Numbered from the stretch's first letter, positions 35,165 through 44,849 are shown. The stretch: 64,000 bases of DNA from Oscillatoriaceae cyanobacterium Prado104 (GCA_025454405.1 JALOON010000045.1:62001-126000), one strand, 5' to 3'. Program-made: numbers and translations. The notes: a model not told the origin generated them from the sequence alone.

Positions 35165-35698
35165 TTGATAGTTGATAGTTGATAGTGCGAGCGTCCTCGC
35201 TTGTTAACGATAGTTAGTTAACGATTTTTTCTCGTGTTAGGATGTGGTCGATCGTGTTAGGATGTGGTCGATCGTTCCCAGAATCCGACAGGGGTTGCAA
35301 ACCCCTGTCTCATAGCGAAAGTCCTCTGAAAGAGGACTAAAATTTACTGTAATTTTGTTTGTAATTCACAGTCGGTAGTCCTCTTTCAGAGCATCCCACG
35401 GGCGCGGGCTACCCGTTATGAATCACAGAAACCCTCTCTCCCCTCCCCCTCTCTCGCCCTCTCCCCCTCGGTTTTCTGAGGAGCGTCCCACGAGGGCTGC
35501 GCACCCGTTATGTAATGAAAGAAACAAAATTCTCAAAATCTTAGGAGGACTAAAATTCACCCGTAAATTTGCTTTGAATTCACAGTCGGTTTTTAACCGA
35601 CTTTCGCTATGAGGCAGGGGTTTGCAACCCCTGCCGGACTGTGGGATTGTCGGTGGCGTGCCAGATGACTATCGATCGCGAGCGGGGAGGCTCGCACT
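35165..35698. repeat. Composite repeat region before mnmA
   Basis: No gene. A tandem TCGTGTTAGGATGTGGTCGA pair lies at 35231-35270. The two-hairpin module of 15068-15132 recurs at 35282-35342 (GGGGTTGCAAACCCC, then AGTCCTCTGAAAGAGGACT) and in inverted and rearranged form at 35360-35400 and 35582-35642. CT-rich CCCTCTC repeats occupy 35430-35470. Confidence 0.75.
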
Positions 35699-36799
35699 TC
35701 AACTATCGACTGTTTGCGCCGTTGGTTTTTCGATAATACCGCCACCCAAAAGCAGATCGCCGTCATACCAAACTGCTGCTTGTCCGGGCGTGATGCTCAA
35801 CTGCGGTTCGTCAAAAATTACCTTCACCCTCGTACAGCAAGTATTTTCCGCTGTTTCGTGGGTATTTGCAGGGACGATCGTTGCGGGTACGGGTTGCGAT
35901 CGATACCGAATCTGTACGGAGGCGCGAATCGGGGCTGCAGGCGGGGCTACTGATACCCAGTTTACCCGATCGACATAACATTCAGAATTGGCAGCTTTCG
36001 CGCGATCGCCCACAACTACGCGATTGCGGGCTGCATCGAGTTCGATGACGTACAGCGGTTCTGGAGCAGCAATTCCCAGTCCTTTCCGCTGGCCGATCGT
36101 GTAGTGGTGCACGCCGTCGTGCTCTCCGAGCACTCGCCCGTCCCTGTCAACAATCTCACCCTTTTGCGGGGCAATGTACTTATCCAGAAAAGCCCGCATC
36201 GAGCCGTTGCTTTCCACCAAACACAAATCTTGACTTTCCGGCTTGTCAGCAGTTTTCAAGCCAAATTCGGCGGCGATCCTGCGGGTTTCGGTTTTGGTAA
36301 TTTCCCCCAAAGGAAACACCGTACCCGCCAGCAAATCTTGTGTCAGATCGTACAAGAAATAAGACTGGTCTTTTTGCGGGTCGATCGCCCGCAGCAATTG
36401 ATAGCGATTCGTGTCAGGATTGAAACTAACGCGAGCGTAGTGACCGGTGGCAATTTTGTCAATTTGGAGTTCTTCGCGAGCGTAGCGCAGCATCGGGCCG
36501 AACTTCACAGTTTTATTGCACTGCGAACAGGGTAGAGGTGTAATTCCAGCGCTGTAACCGCCTACCAAATAATCCACAATACTTGCCTGGAAGACATCGC
36601 GGCTGTCAACTATGTGATGGGAAACGCCCAACTGTTCGCAAATGTAAGCGGCATCGACCATTCCCTCAGAGCAGCATTGACCTTTACCCTTCATCAACCA
36701 CAGCGTTAAACCCACCACTTCATAGCCTTGGTGGTGTAAAATTGCGGCTGCTGCGGAACTATCGACCCCGCCGGAGAGGCCTACAACAATCTTGTTCAT
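35699..36799 (-). CDS. mnmA: tRNA-specific 2-thiouridylase MnmA
   Basis: A 366-residue cytosolic enzyme that thiolates U34 of tRNA-Lys, -Glu and -Gln. The N-terminal PP-loop is [17 protein letters not shown]; the nucleophilic Cys is in [14 protein letters not shown] and the second catalytic Cys in the [15 protein letters not shown] segment. [17 protein letters not shown] and VGQRKGLGI-like [10 protein letters not shown] support the assignment. Length is normal and the ATG start is clear. Divergent from the NAD(P)HX-repair gene. Confidence 0.96.
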   Translation of the reverse strand: MNKIVVGLSGGVDSSAAAAILHHQGYEVVGLTLWLMKGKGQCCSEGMVDAAYICEQLGVSHHIVDSRDVFQASIVDYLVGGYSAGITPLPCSQCNKTVKFGPMLRYAREELQIDKIATGHYARVSFNPDTNRYQLLRAIDPQKDQSYFLYDLTQDLLAGTVFPLGEITKTETRRIAAEFGLKTADKPESQDLCLVESNGSMRAFLDKYIAPQKGEIVDRDGRVLGEHDGVHHYTIGQRKGLGIAAPEPLYVIELDAARNRVVVGDRAKAANSECYVDRVNWVSVAPPAAPIRASVQIRYRSQPVPATIVPANTHETAENTCCTRVKVIFDEPQLSITPGQAAVWYDGDLLLGGGIIEKPTAQTVDS

Positions 36800-37008
36800 G
36801 TTTCTGAGAGAAATTGCTATTTTACTGTTTTACTGTTTTACGGTGAGTGAGTTCGATCGGGCTAATTTTATTATATTACATAAATACTACTCTAGCAATT
36901 TTCAGCGATCTGAGGTACGCTTGGTAATCGATAATTGGTAATTGGTAATGGGTAATCGGTTGAGCGTGCGCTCCTCTTACTTGAGAACTACTATAATGTT
37001 TAACCCTT

Positions 37009-38631
37009 ATGAATATTGAAAAGTTTGCGGTAACAGCCGATCGAATGCGGCAGGTAGAAGAGCGAATTTTTGCTGCTGGAATGCCTGTAGCTGCTTTGAT
37101 GGAAAAAGTCGCGGGACGGATTGCCGATCGCATTCAGGTGCTGGTGAAAGCCGAAGGAAGAAGGAAGAGGGAAGAAGGAAGAAGGAAGAAGGAAGAGGGA
37201 AGAAGGAAGAGGGAAGAAGGTAAAGAATTTGTTGATTTTAAATTGCCGATTGTTGGGGTATTGGTCGGACCGGGACATAACGGCGGAGATGCTTTGGTTG
37301 TGGCTCGCGAGTTGCATTTTCAAGGATTTTCAGTAGTTATTTATTGTCCGTTTGCTAAACTTAAAGAACTGACAGATTGTCACTTGCGTTACGCGCGTTC
37401 TTTAAATATTCCGTGCAGCGACAAGGTTGAAGATTTGACAAGCTGCGATTTGCTGGTTGACGGTTTGTTTGGGTTTGGGCTGGAACGGGAGATTGTCGAT
37501 CGAGTCGCTCTTGCTGTAGACCAAATCAACGATCTAAATAAACCGATTATTAGTATCGACATTCCCTCAGGAATTCATACAGATACGGGAGCAGTTTTGG
37601 GAACGGCAATTCGAGCTACGCGCACTCTATGTTTGGGTTTGTGGAAGTTGGCGTTTTTGCAAGATAAAGCGTTAGAATATATCGGGATAGCCGAGTTAAT
37701 TGATTTTGATATTCCGCTGGCAGATATCGAGGCGGTATTGGGCAAACAACCAGAAATCGAACGCATTACTCGCTCGTCAGCAATGCAGCATTTGCCATTA
37801 CCCCGATCGCCCGTTTCTCACAAATACACTAACGGTCATTTACTGATTGTTGCAGGTTCCGGCCGCTACACGGGAGCAGCAATTTTAGCAGGTTTGGGAG
37901 CGAGGGCGAGCGGAGTTGGAATGCTATCAATTGCCGTTCCCGAATCGATTAAACCGCTGTTGAGCAGTCAGTTACCGGAGGCATTAGTTATTGGGTGTCC
38001 CGAGACGCACGGCGGGGCAATTAGCGAATTGCCGATCGCGATCGATTTGGGCAGATACGACGCGATCGCGGTCGGTCCGGGCATGACATTAGAAGCAGCA
38101 ATTGCCGTAGAATCGGTATTGGAAAGCGATCGACCTTTGGTGTTAGATGCCGATGGTTTAAATGTGCTGGCTCAACTCGGAACTGTGCCGATTTTATCGG
38201 AACGGAAAGCACTGACAATTATCACGCCGCATCCGGGGGAATTCAAGCGTTTGTTTCCCGAATTAGTTGAAAAAACGGGCGATCGAATTGCTGCGGTTCG
38301 AGCTGCTGCTCAACTCAGCAGTGCGGTAGTATTGTTGAAAGGAGCGAGAGTTTGTATCGGCTGGCAAGATGGGGACGAGCTAACTCAGATTTACCTGAAT
38401 CCCGAGAGCACTCCAGCCCTTGCTAGAGGCGGCAGCGGCGATGTTTTGACAGGCTTGTTGGGGGGGCTTTTAGCAAGTGCGATCGCCCGCAAATCCCCCG
38501 CGCGCGAAGTAGTGCCGACAGCGGTTTGGTGGCATTCAAAAGCTGGAATTATGGCGGCAAAAGAGCGGACAGAATTGGGAGTTGATGCCTTTACTTTGAC
38601 TCAATATTTAATCCCCAGTCTGGTTAATTAA
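37009..38631 (+). CDS. nnr: Bifunctional NAD(P)HX epimerase/dehydratase
   Basis: A 540-residue fusion that repairs hydrated NADH/NADPH. The N-terminal YjeF epimerase (1-240) has VGPGHNGGDALVVARELH and SIDIPSGIHTDTG; the C-terminal ADP-dependent dehydratase (260-540) has VAGSGRYTGAAILAGLGA, LDADGLNVLA, ITPHPGEFKRL and ARGGSGDVLTG. Residues about 48-71 are an extra highly charged insertion (EGRRKREEGRRKKEEGRRK) that comes from a (GGAAGAA)n array inserted in frame in the epimerase domain, before the strand VGVLVGPGHNGGD. The rest of both domains is intact, so the enzyme may still fold with an exposed loop. Confidence 0.93.
   Translation: MNIEKFAVTADRMRQVEERIFAAGMPVAALMEKVAGRIADRIQVLVKAEGRRKREEGRRKKEEGRRKREEGKEFVDFKLPIVGVLVGPGHNGGDALVVARELHFQGFSVVIYCPFAKLKELTDCHLRYARSLNIPCSDKVEDLTSCDLLVDGLFGFGLEREIVDRVALAVDQINDLNKPIISIDIPSGIHTDTGAVLGTAIRATRTLCLGLWKLAFLQDKALEYIGIAELIDFDIPLADIEAVLGKQPEIERITRSSAMQHLPLPRSPVSHKYTNGHLLIVAGSGRYTGAAILAGLGARASGVGMLSIAVPESIKPLLSSQLPEALVIGCPETHGGAISELPIAIDLGRYDAIAVGPGMTLEAAIAVESVLESDRPLVLDADGLNVLAQLGTVPILSERKALTIITPHPGEFKRLFPELVEKTGDRIAAVRAAAQLSSAVVLLKGARVCIGWQDGDELTQIYLNPESTPALARGGSGDVLTGLLGGLLASAIARKSPAREVVPTAVWWHSKAGIMAAKERTELGVDAFTLTQYLIPSLVN
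37153..37220 (+). repeat. In-frame GGAAGAA/GGAAGAG array inside the nnr gene
   Basis: About nine 7-base units of the same polypurine family as 2371-2545 lie inside the coding sequence. Three units make 21 nt, which encodes the 7-residue period EGRRK(R/K)E. The array keeps the reading frame. Confidence 0.9.
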
Positions 38632-38840
38632 CTAATTTATGTTCCGGCAGCAAGTTCGCGATGCGTTGTTGAAAAAAATAGAATTTTGTTCGATCGTCTT
38701 TTATTGACAAGCGAGACTTTTTTATAAATGAAGCAAGTCGGATATTGGGAATTTTGACAATGCCGTTTCAAGGCTTTTATTCTCAAACGTAAGGTGCGCA
38801 GTGCGCACCCCTACTTAAAATATTAAATCAAAAAAATTAT

Positions 38841-38968
38841 TATAGCGCGATCGCTCGATTGCGCTATAATACTAAATCCGGGTTAGTCATCCCCGTTATC
38901 GTTGAAGAGGGGGAGAAATTAGTTCGCTTTTTTATCATGGGTAAGTAACCCGGATTTAGTATAATATA
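38841..38968. mobile_element. MITE-like element with TACTAAATCCGGGTTA inverted ends
   Basis: The arms TACTAAATCCGGGTTA (38870-38885) and its complement TAACCCGGATTTAGTA (38946-38961) are perfect 16-base inverted repeats, extended outward by imperfect TATAAT/ATAATA. About 60 non-coding bases lie between. Directly to the left, TATTATAGCGC and GCGCTATAATA (38838-38872) form another hairpin that overlaps the left arm. The 400-base gap (38632-39031) holds no gene. No transposase is present in the window. Confidence 0.65.
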
Positions 38969-39031
38969 GTAGATTATGTTGGGTTTCACTTCGTTCAACC
39001 CAACCTACAAATCTCAAATTTTAAATCTAAA

Positions 39032-40093
39032 ATGGTATTAACTATTGCATTTCGCATTTTGCCGATCACCCTTGCCCTCGCTTTTGCAGCGCTGATAGTC
39101 TTCTTAGCAGGTGCGTCGCCGGTGCAAGTAGCTGCGAGTTTGTGGTTCGGCGCTTTCGGTTCTTTTGATGGCGCAGCGCGGGTTGTTTCCACTCTCGCAC
39201 CGCTGCTTTTATGCGCTTGCGGGCTGGTTTTTACCTTTGCTGCGGGCTTGTATAATTTAGGAATTGAAGGGCAAATTACATTGGGCGCGATCGGCACTAC
39301 TTTTGCTCTCAGAATATTTCAAGATATCCTGCCCGCGCCGCTTGTTATCCTGTTAGGAATGATTGCAGGTATTGGCGCAGGTGTTTTGTGGGGATTGTTG
39401 GCAGGATGCCTGAATGTTTATGGGAAAGTTAGCGAAATATTTGCAGGTTTGGGTTTGAATTTTGTCGCTCAAGGATTGGCGATATATTTGATATTCGGTC
39501 CTTGGCAAAGAGCGGGAATTGCATCGATGAGCGGTACGGAATTGTTTGATGAATCTCTCTGGTTGCCCGCGATCGGGCGTACTGAAGCCAGTCCGATTTC
39601 TCTAATTTTAGCACTGTTGGGAGTTGCCGCGACATTCATCTTAATTCGTGGCACTTATTTTGGCTTGCAGTTGCGCGCTGTCGGGCAAAATCTCCGGGCT
39701 GCCTATGTTTTAGGAATTCCAGCAGTCAGGCAGTTGTTGGGCGCATTTGCTATTTGCGGCGCATTTGCTGGATTGGCGGGGGCGCTACAAGTTTTAGGAG
39801 TTTTTCACCGTTTGATTCCGAGTATCTCGAGCAATTTGGGTTTTTTGGGGTTGTTGGTGGTGATGTTAGTCGGTAGCGGGATTTTGTGGATTTTGCCTGT
39901 GGCGCTATTTTTTAGCGCGCTGAATGTTGGCAGTTTGCAATTGCCTTTGTCGTTAAGTTTGGAGTCATCTTTGGCGGGAGTAATTCAAGGAACTTTGGTG
40001 TTATTTGCTATTTTGGGACGCGGATTTAAAAATTTTAGATTGCTATTTAACTGGTTGTTAACGGGTTTCCAAGCACAGTCTGAGAAAGATTAA
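39032..40093 (+). CDS. ABC transporter permease, nucleoside/simple-sugar type
   Basis: A 353-residue integral membrane permease of the BPD_transp_2 family (about 9-10 helices). Signatures: YNLGIEGQITLGAIGTTFAL, GVLWGLLAGCLNVYGKVSEI, LRAVGQNLRAAYVLGIPAVR and GLAGALQVLGVFHRLI. Family members import nucleosides (BmpC/BmpD-like) or sugars. The ATPase, second permease and binding protein are not in the window. The start is ATG 39032, with little Shine-Dalgarno support. Confidence 0.9.
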   Translation: MVLTIAFRILPITLALAFAALIVFLAGASPVQVAASLWFGAFGSFDGAARVVSTLAPLLLCACGLVFTFAAGLYNLGIEGQITLGAIGTTFALRIFQDILPAPLVILLGMIAGIGAGVLWGLLAGCLNVYGKVSEIFAGLGLNFVAQGLAIYLIFGPWQRAGIASMSGTELFDESLWLPAIGRTEASPISLILALLGVAATFILIRGTYFGLQLRAVGQNLRAAYVLGIPAVRQLLGAFAICGAFAGLAGALQVLGVFHRLIPSISSNLGFLGLLVVMLVGSGILWILPVALFFSALNVGSLQLPLSLSLESSLAGVIQGTLVLFAILGRGFKNFRLLFNWLLTGFQAQSEKD

Positions 40094-40713
40094 TATTGTG
40101 TCCGATTGATTGCCATCACAAAAATAGTTCGCAGTGCGGACTTAAGTCCACATCTAGAGTGCCAGTCCAGTAAAAGAGGTTGACAAAAAGCCGAAAATAT
40201 CGTGGTCTCTAAAAAACTAACTGGGAAGCGCGCGATCGAGGTAAAAAGTCAGCCTATAGGGGTTGCTAGCGCACGCTGGAAGTGAGGGATGGTCTTTTCG
40301 AGTGTGCGTGCGACACCGCAGTGAGGTGCGGGAGCGACTTGTCGCTAGAGAAATATCGATTCCCCAGGCGCAAGCTCGCACGCTCAAGCAAACAAACCTA
40401 GGCGTAAACTACCCAAAAAACCAAACTATGCGTCCACCAACCACCGAATCCTCCGATCGAATTATTCGATGAGGAATTTCAAACAGAACTAGCAAGTCTG
40501 TTTAAAGAGTCTAAAGTAGGAAAAAATCAACAGATATCTGCCTAGCTAAAAAGATACTTGAATGGATACCAACGGTCAGTGCCACCTCCTTCAAGATATT
40601 GAGCCGTGTTTCGATCGCTTGCCGATACCCCCTGCAGCAGACGAAGCAGATCGGATTATGCTATAGATAGATGTTTATATAAATGCTTAGTCAAAATCCC
40701 GGCAGTTTTTAAT
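40094..40713. other. Intergenic region before plmA
   Basis: A 620-base gap without a convincing gene. It contains a GTGCGGACTTAAGTCCAC palindrome (40139-40153) of the dispersed GGACTTTAGTCC family and a frame 40263-40472 with no recognisable content. A second short frame (NPPIELFDEEFQTELASLFK, ending at 40545) might be the tail of a decayed gene, but I cannot name it. Confidence 0.45.
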
Positions 40714-41697
40714 ATGGTTCAATTTCATATTCAAACAGATAGCGACATCCCAGCATCTACACAACTGTTCAATCAAATCAGATTTGCGATCGCCTCCAGG
40801 CAATTTCCACCCGGACACCGCCTCCCCAGCACCAGACAGCTAGCCATGCAAACGGGGCTGCACCGCAACACCATCAGCAAAGTATACCGCCAGCTAGAGC
40901 AAACCGGACTTGTCGCCGCTCAAGCCGGTTCGGGCATTTACGTCCGCGCCCTGGGCCACGAAGGCGGTAGCAAACTCAACTCTCCGATTCTCGAACAATA
41001 TCCCCTCGCTAACAAAATAGTGCAGGAAAGCCTCGACGAACTCCTGGGACAGGGCTGTACGCTCAATCAAGCTAGAGAATTATTTTTGGCAGAAATTGAC
41101 TGGCGGCTGCGCTGCAGCGCCCGAGTTATCGTCACAGCCCCCACAGAAGATATCGGTGTCGGGGAGTTGATGGCGAGAGAGCTCGAACAAGCGCTGCGCC
41201 TTCCCATACAGTTGGTATCTATGGAAGAGCTAGCTGCTTTTCTGGATCAAATTGCGTCGGGAACGGTAATTACCAGCCGCTATTTTATCGGTGAAGCAGA
41301 ATCGATCGCAGCCCCCCGTTCCGTGAGAGTAATTCCCGTGGATATCAACGATTACAGGGATGAGATAGAATTGGTCAGCAGTTTGCCGAAAGACAGTTAT
41401 TTGGGCTTAGTCAGCATCAGTCCCGGAATGCTGCGATCGACCGAAGTGATCGTTCACAGCCTGCGGGGAGAGGATTTGTTGGTCATGACGGCGATGCTGT
41501 CGGATACTTACAAAATTAACTCGATCGTGCGATCGGCCAGAACAATTTTTTGCGACCAGCCGAGTTTTGCTACAGTAAAAGCGGCCGTTAGCGCAGCCAG
41601 AGAAGATATCATTCGTCCCCCGCAACTGATATGCTCTGAAAATTATATCGGCTCTAAGTCGATCGATCTGCTCAAGCGCGAGTTGGGATTGGGGTGA
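40714..41697 (+). CDS. plmA: GntR-family regulator PlmA
   Basis: A 327-residue transcription factor that matches cyanobacterial PlmA, a GntR-type protein first found through plasmid maintenance in Anabaena and shown to interact with the PII-PipX nitrogen-signalling complex. The winged helix is at residues 1-85: QLFNQIRFAIASRQFPPGHR, LPSTRQLAMQTGLHRNTISK, VYRQLEQTGLVAAQAGSGIY. The C-terminal region (about 100-327) is a PlmA-specific dimer/effector domain. I set the start at MVQFHIQ (ATG 40714); the frame opens further upstream at 40606 without support. It stands alone. Confidence 0.85.
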   Translation: MVQFHIQTDSDIPASTQLFNQIRFAIASRQFPPGHRLPSTRQLAMQTGLHRNTISKVYRQLEQTGLVAAQAGSGIYVRALGHEGGSKLNSPILEQYPLANKIVQESLDELLGQGCTLNQARELFLAEIDWRLRCSARVIVTAPTEDIGVGELMARELEQALRLPIQLVSMEELAAFLDQIASGTVITSRYFIGEAESIAAPRSVRVIPVDINDYRDEIELVSSLPKDSYLGLVSISPGMLRSTEVIVHSLRGEDLLVMTAMLSDTYKINSIVRSARTIFCDQPSFATVKAAVSAAREDIIRPPQLICSENYIGSKSIDLLKRELGLG

Positions 41698-41698
41698 A

Positions 41699-41968
41699 GA
41701 TAGTTGACAGTGAACAGTTGATAGTTGACAGTTGACAGTTGACAGTTGACAGTTGACAGTTGACAGTTGACAGTTGACAGTTGACAGTTGATAGTTGATA
41801 GTTTTCGGGAGTAGGGGCGAAGCAAACCAACGGGGAGTGGTCGAGGGTGCCCGCCCAGAACCCGTGCCCGCCCAGAGTTTTCAGTTGTGAATTAAGAGCT
41901 CTCTTTCACTCAAAACTTAAAACTCAAAACTCAAAACTCAAAACTCAAAACTCAAAACTCAAAACTCC
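41699..41968. repeat. Heptamer arrays (TTGACAG)n and (AAAACTC)n
   Basis: About 12 copies of TTGACAG, with TTGATAG variants, run from 41703 to 41800, and about seven copies of AAAACTC from 41917 to 41967. Together they occupy most of the gap between plmA and the nitroreductase gene. There are no spacers, so this is not a CRISPR array. Confidence 0.9.
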
Positions 41969-41980
41969 TTACCCATTCCC

Positions 41981-42655
41981 ATGACAATTGACATCCAACC
42001 TTCGATTAATGTCAAAATCGCGATCGAAAGTCGCCGGGCAGCCCGCAGTTTCAAGCCCGATCCGATTCCGCCAACAATCGTTAAAGAGATTTTCCGTTTG
42101 GGATTGCGAGCTCCCTCGGGTTACAACTTGCAGCCCTGGCGGTTTATCGTCCTTCAAGATTTAGCAAGTAAAGAAAAATTGGCTGCTTGCGCTTTCAACC
42201 AGCGACAAATTGTAGAAGCTCCCATAGTATTAATATGTTGCGGAGATCGGCGCGCTGCTGAATCGGAAAATGTTGAAGCTGTGATTCAATTGGGCAAAGA
42301 ATTGGGGGCAGTTAATGATGCTTTTGCCGATTATATGCGGCAAGCAATCCCGCAATTGTTCGAGTACCGTCCCTGTTTCGAGTCTGTGGAAGCTTGGACA
42401 AACCGGCATACAATGCTTGCAGTAGCTCACTTGGCGATCGCAGCTAAAAGCTTTGGGGTAGATAGTTGTCCGATGGAAGGTTTTGTCAGCGCTCAAGTAA
42501 AAGAAGCTTTTAACATTCCCGACACAGTAGATGTTTGCTGTTTGCTGCCTCTGGGTTATGCAGCGGAACCCCTCAAACAATACGGCGGGCGTTTCGATTT
42601 GACGCAAGTTTATTACGGTGAAAGTTATGGAGAAGAGTTGCAAATAGAAATTTGA
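41981..42655 (+). CDS. Nitroreductase-family flavoprotein
   Basis: A 224-residue FMN-dependent nitroreductase. SRRAARSFKPDPIPPTIVKE is the usual FMN-phosphate site at the start; LRAPSGYNLQPWRFIVLQD binds the flavin, and CCLLPLGYAAEP near the end is the C-terminal FMN motif. It reduces nitro- or quinone-type compounds with NAD(P)H; the physiological substrate is unknown. The heptamer array ends 13 bases before the start, so no strong Shine-Dalgarno sequence is visible. Confidence 0.88.
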   Translation: MTIDIQPSINVKIAIESRRAARSFKPDPIPPTIVKEIFRLGLRAPSGYNLQPWRFIVLQDLASKEKLAACAFNQRQIVEAPIVLICCGDRRAAESENVEAVIQLGKELGAVNDAFADYMRQAIPQLFEYRPCFESVEAWTNRHTMLAVAHLAIAAKSFGVDSCPMEGFVSAQVKEAFNIPDTVDVCCLLPLGYAAEPLKQYGGRFDLTQVYYGESYGEELQIEI

Positions 42656-42765
42656 GATTTAAGATAGGAATGCTTAGCGTCCAAGTAAAGTAAGCCCGCA
42701 ATACCGACCGTTTCGCCAACGTCGAAAATAGCGGAAAATCGGCATCAAAAATCCTAAATTTTCCC

Positions 42766-42832
42766 AATCCCCAATCCCCAATGCCCCATCCCCAATGCCC
42801 CATCCCCAATCCCCAATCTCAAATCGAAAATC
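42766..42832. repeat. Heptamer (CCCCAAT)n array
   Basis: Tandem copies of CCCCAAT mixed with CCCCATC and GCCCCAT units directly before the gene at 42847, followed by CTCAAATCGAAAATCCTCAGGAG, which supplies that gene's Shine-Dalgarno sequence. Confidence 0.8.
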
Positions 42833-42846
42833 CTCAGGAGTGAAGT

Positions 42847-44751
42847 ATGACAGTAGCAGCGCGGCAAACCAAAGCACAAATGCTCGAAGTAAAGTTGCAG
42901 AAGTATTTGCAAGCAGCCGGATTTAAAGATTTGCCGCTTTATATAAGTTGCGATTTTCGAGACGATTCTTTAACAGTAGTTGGAGAGCATCCCCGCAGTT
43001 TAGTTCTCAAAGCTAAACCGACTTTTGCAGTTATAGAATCAGCAATTGTTGAAATAGAACCGTCCAACGACCGACAAATCGTTCAACAAATCGGACTTTG
43101 CCTGAAAATTAGCGGGCAAAAACAGCCCTATGCTTTCCATTCTTTTACCATTGACAACCCTATTTTGTCAAGAAAAAGAACAGTGGAACTGCCACCCAAA
43201 AAAGTTGAGGAAAAACCTGCCGCAAATGAGCTAGCGCTGGCAGCAGCCAATGAGGCAGATGCAGCGGAGGATGTGGCGTTAGAAAAGAGCGAGCCAGAGG
43301 CGGGAATTGACGAAGAATATTTTCCCGATTTTTCGGAAAAACATGAGAAAGATACAGAAGCAGTTTCATTTAAAGTAGCAGCAATTCCGACAAATATCGC
43401 GGACAATCCCTTCGATCCGCTAGATATGGAACCCGTAGAGACAGCCGAACAAGCATCAAAAATATCGCCGTTTACGATGCTAGCTGTAGCGGGAATTACC
43501 AGCATCGTTGGGATAATTTTAGCGAGCGGTTATTACGTGCTGAGCCGCCCTTGCGTTATCGGAGAATGCACGGCAATAGCTAATGCCAAACAGTTGAATC
43601 AGAATGCCATACGGACGCTGAGAACTTCAAAAGTTGCTAACAGTGCCGAGGAAGCACAAACACAGTTAAAACAGGCGATCGCCCTGTTAGAACCGATTCC
43701 ATCTTGGTCGGGCAGCCGGGGGGAAGCTCAAAAAACGCTTGAAGATTACCAACAGCAAAGTCAGAACTTAAATTCCGCGATCGATGCTGCCAGATTCGCC
43801 ACATTAGCATCCCAAAAAACTCAAGATCCGCCTGTTTCCGAACAGCGCTGGCAGGAAGCAGAAACGCTTTGGGAAAGCGCGATCGCCCAACTCGGAGAAA
43901 TTTCCGAAACCAGCCCGGTTTATCCGTTTGCCCAGAGAAAGACGAAAGAATACCGGACAAATTTAGCAAGTACAAACCGCCGTTTAACTGCTGAGCAAAG
44001 AGGCGAAAAAATCCTGCGCGAAGCCAAAAGTACAGCTCAAATTGCCGAAGCTCTCGAAGCAGTAGCTCAGTCATCAGAAAGTTGGGAAAAAGTGCAAACA
44101 AATTGGGAAGATGCCCTCTACAGGCTATCAGAAATTCCCCGAGGTACAACATCCCACGAACAAGCACAAGTCCTGGTGCCCAAATACGAAGCCAAAGCAT
44201 CGCAAGCCCGCGAGCGCAAAAGTGTGGAAGGAATTGCCGAACAAGCTTACACTCAAGCAGTTACTTTAGCAGCGGAAGCGAGAATTTTAGAAGGGAAAAA
44301 CGGCTGGTTTAAAGCAGCGGAAAACTGGCGGCGGGCTTTGAGTTATGCCGAACAAGTTCCGGGGACAACTGTTTACGCTCAAAAAACCAAGCCTTTAATC
44401 GGCGAATACAGAAATTCATTGCAGCAAGCAGAAGTCAAGCTGCAGGAAGAAAGAAATATGCAAAAAGCGCGTGCCGATTTAGATAGAACTTGCAAAGGCA
44501 ACCCCAAGATTTGCGATTATACTGTTAGCAAAGATTTGATTGCCGTGCAGATGACTCCCGATTACGTGCAGAAACTGCAAAACACTTTCATCCAAGCGGA
44601 AAGAAACAGGGCTATCAAAACTCGCCAAGCTGTAGAAAAGCACGTGCAAACACTGCAAAAAGCTTTAGAGGCGATCGCGGAAAATGCGAAAATTCCGCTG
44701 CAAGTGTACGATAGCGAAGGCAAGCGCATCGGCAGCCACGAACCGAGTTAG
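42847..44751 (+). CDS. Single-pass membrane protein with helical repeats
   Basis: A 634-residue protein that I do not recognise as a named family. Residues 1-105 form a soluble N-terminal domain (VKLQKYLQAAGFKDLPLYIS), residues 110-205 a low-complexity acidic linker, and residues 213-235 a transmembrane helix (TMLAVAGITSIVGIILASGY). After it, the long C-terminal part has repeating helical units with W-x2-A...L..IP...Y..A, for example NWEDALYRLSEIPRGTT and NWRRALSYAEQVPGTT, reminiscent of TPR repeats. The end (LQKALEAIAENAKIPLQVYD) resembles a coiled stalk. TCAGGAG precedes the ATG. Possibly an envelope or scaffold protein. Confidence 0.75.
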   Translation: MTVAARQTKAQMLEVKLQKYLQAAGFKDLPLYISCDFRDDSLTVVGEHPRSLVLKAKPTFAVIESAIVEIEPSNDRQIVQQIGLCLKISGQKQPYAFHSFTIDNPILSRKRTVELPPKKVEEKPAANELALAAANEADAAEDVALEKSEPEAGIDEEYFPDFSEKHEKDTEAVSFKVAAIPTNIADNPFDPLDMEPVETAEQASKISPFTMLAVAGITSIVGIILASGYYVLSRPCVIGECTAIANAKQLNQNAIRTLRTSKVANSAEEAQTQLKQAIALLEPIPSWSGSRGEAQKTLEDYQQQSQNLNSAIDAARFATLASQKTQDPPVSEQRWQEAETLWESAIAQLGEISETSPVYPFAQRKTKEYRTNLASTNRRLTAEQRGEKILREAKSTAQIAEALEAVAQSSESWEKVQTNWEDALYRLSEIPRGTTSHEQAQVLVPKYEAKASQARERKSVEGIAEQAYTQAVTLAAEARILEGKNGWFKAAENWRRALSYAEQVPGTTVYAQKTKPLIGEYRNSLQQAEVKLQEERNMQKARADLDRTCKGNPKICDYTVSKDLIAVQMTPDYVQKLQNTFIQAERNRAIKTRQAVEKHVQTLQKALEAIAENAKIPLQVYDSEGKRIGSHEPS

Positions 44752-44849
44752 AGATTGTTGGGTTGAACTTAGATATTGCACCAATGTCAACAATTCTGTA
44801 GGGGCGGGTTCAGCAATGTCTCAAATACAAATGCTAAATCTCAAAAACC

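Noticed and set aside
37009-38631. NAD(P)HX-repair gene as a pseudogene because of the repeat insertion
   Set aside because: The array keeps the frame and all catalytic motifs of both domains are present.
40263-40472. 69-codon frame before plmA
   Set aside because: No motif and no ribosome-binding site.
41699-41800. Possible CRISPR array
   Set aside because: The 7-base units follow each other directly without unique spacers; it is a tandem heptamer repeat.
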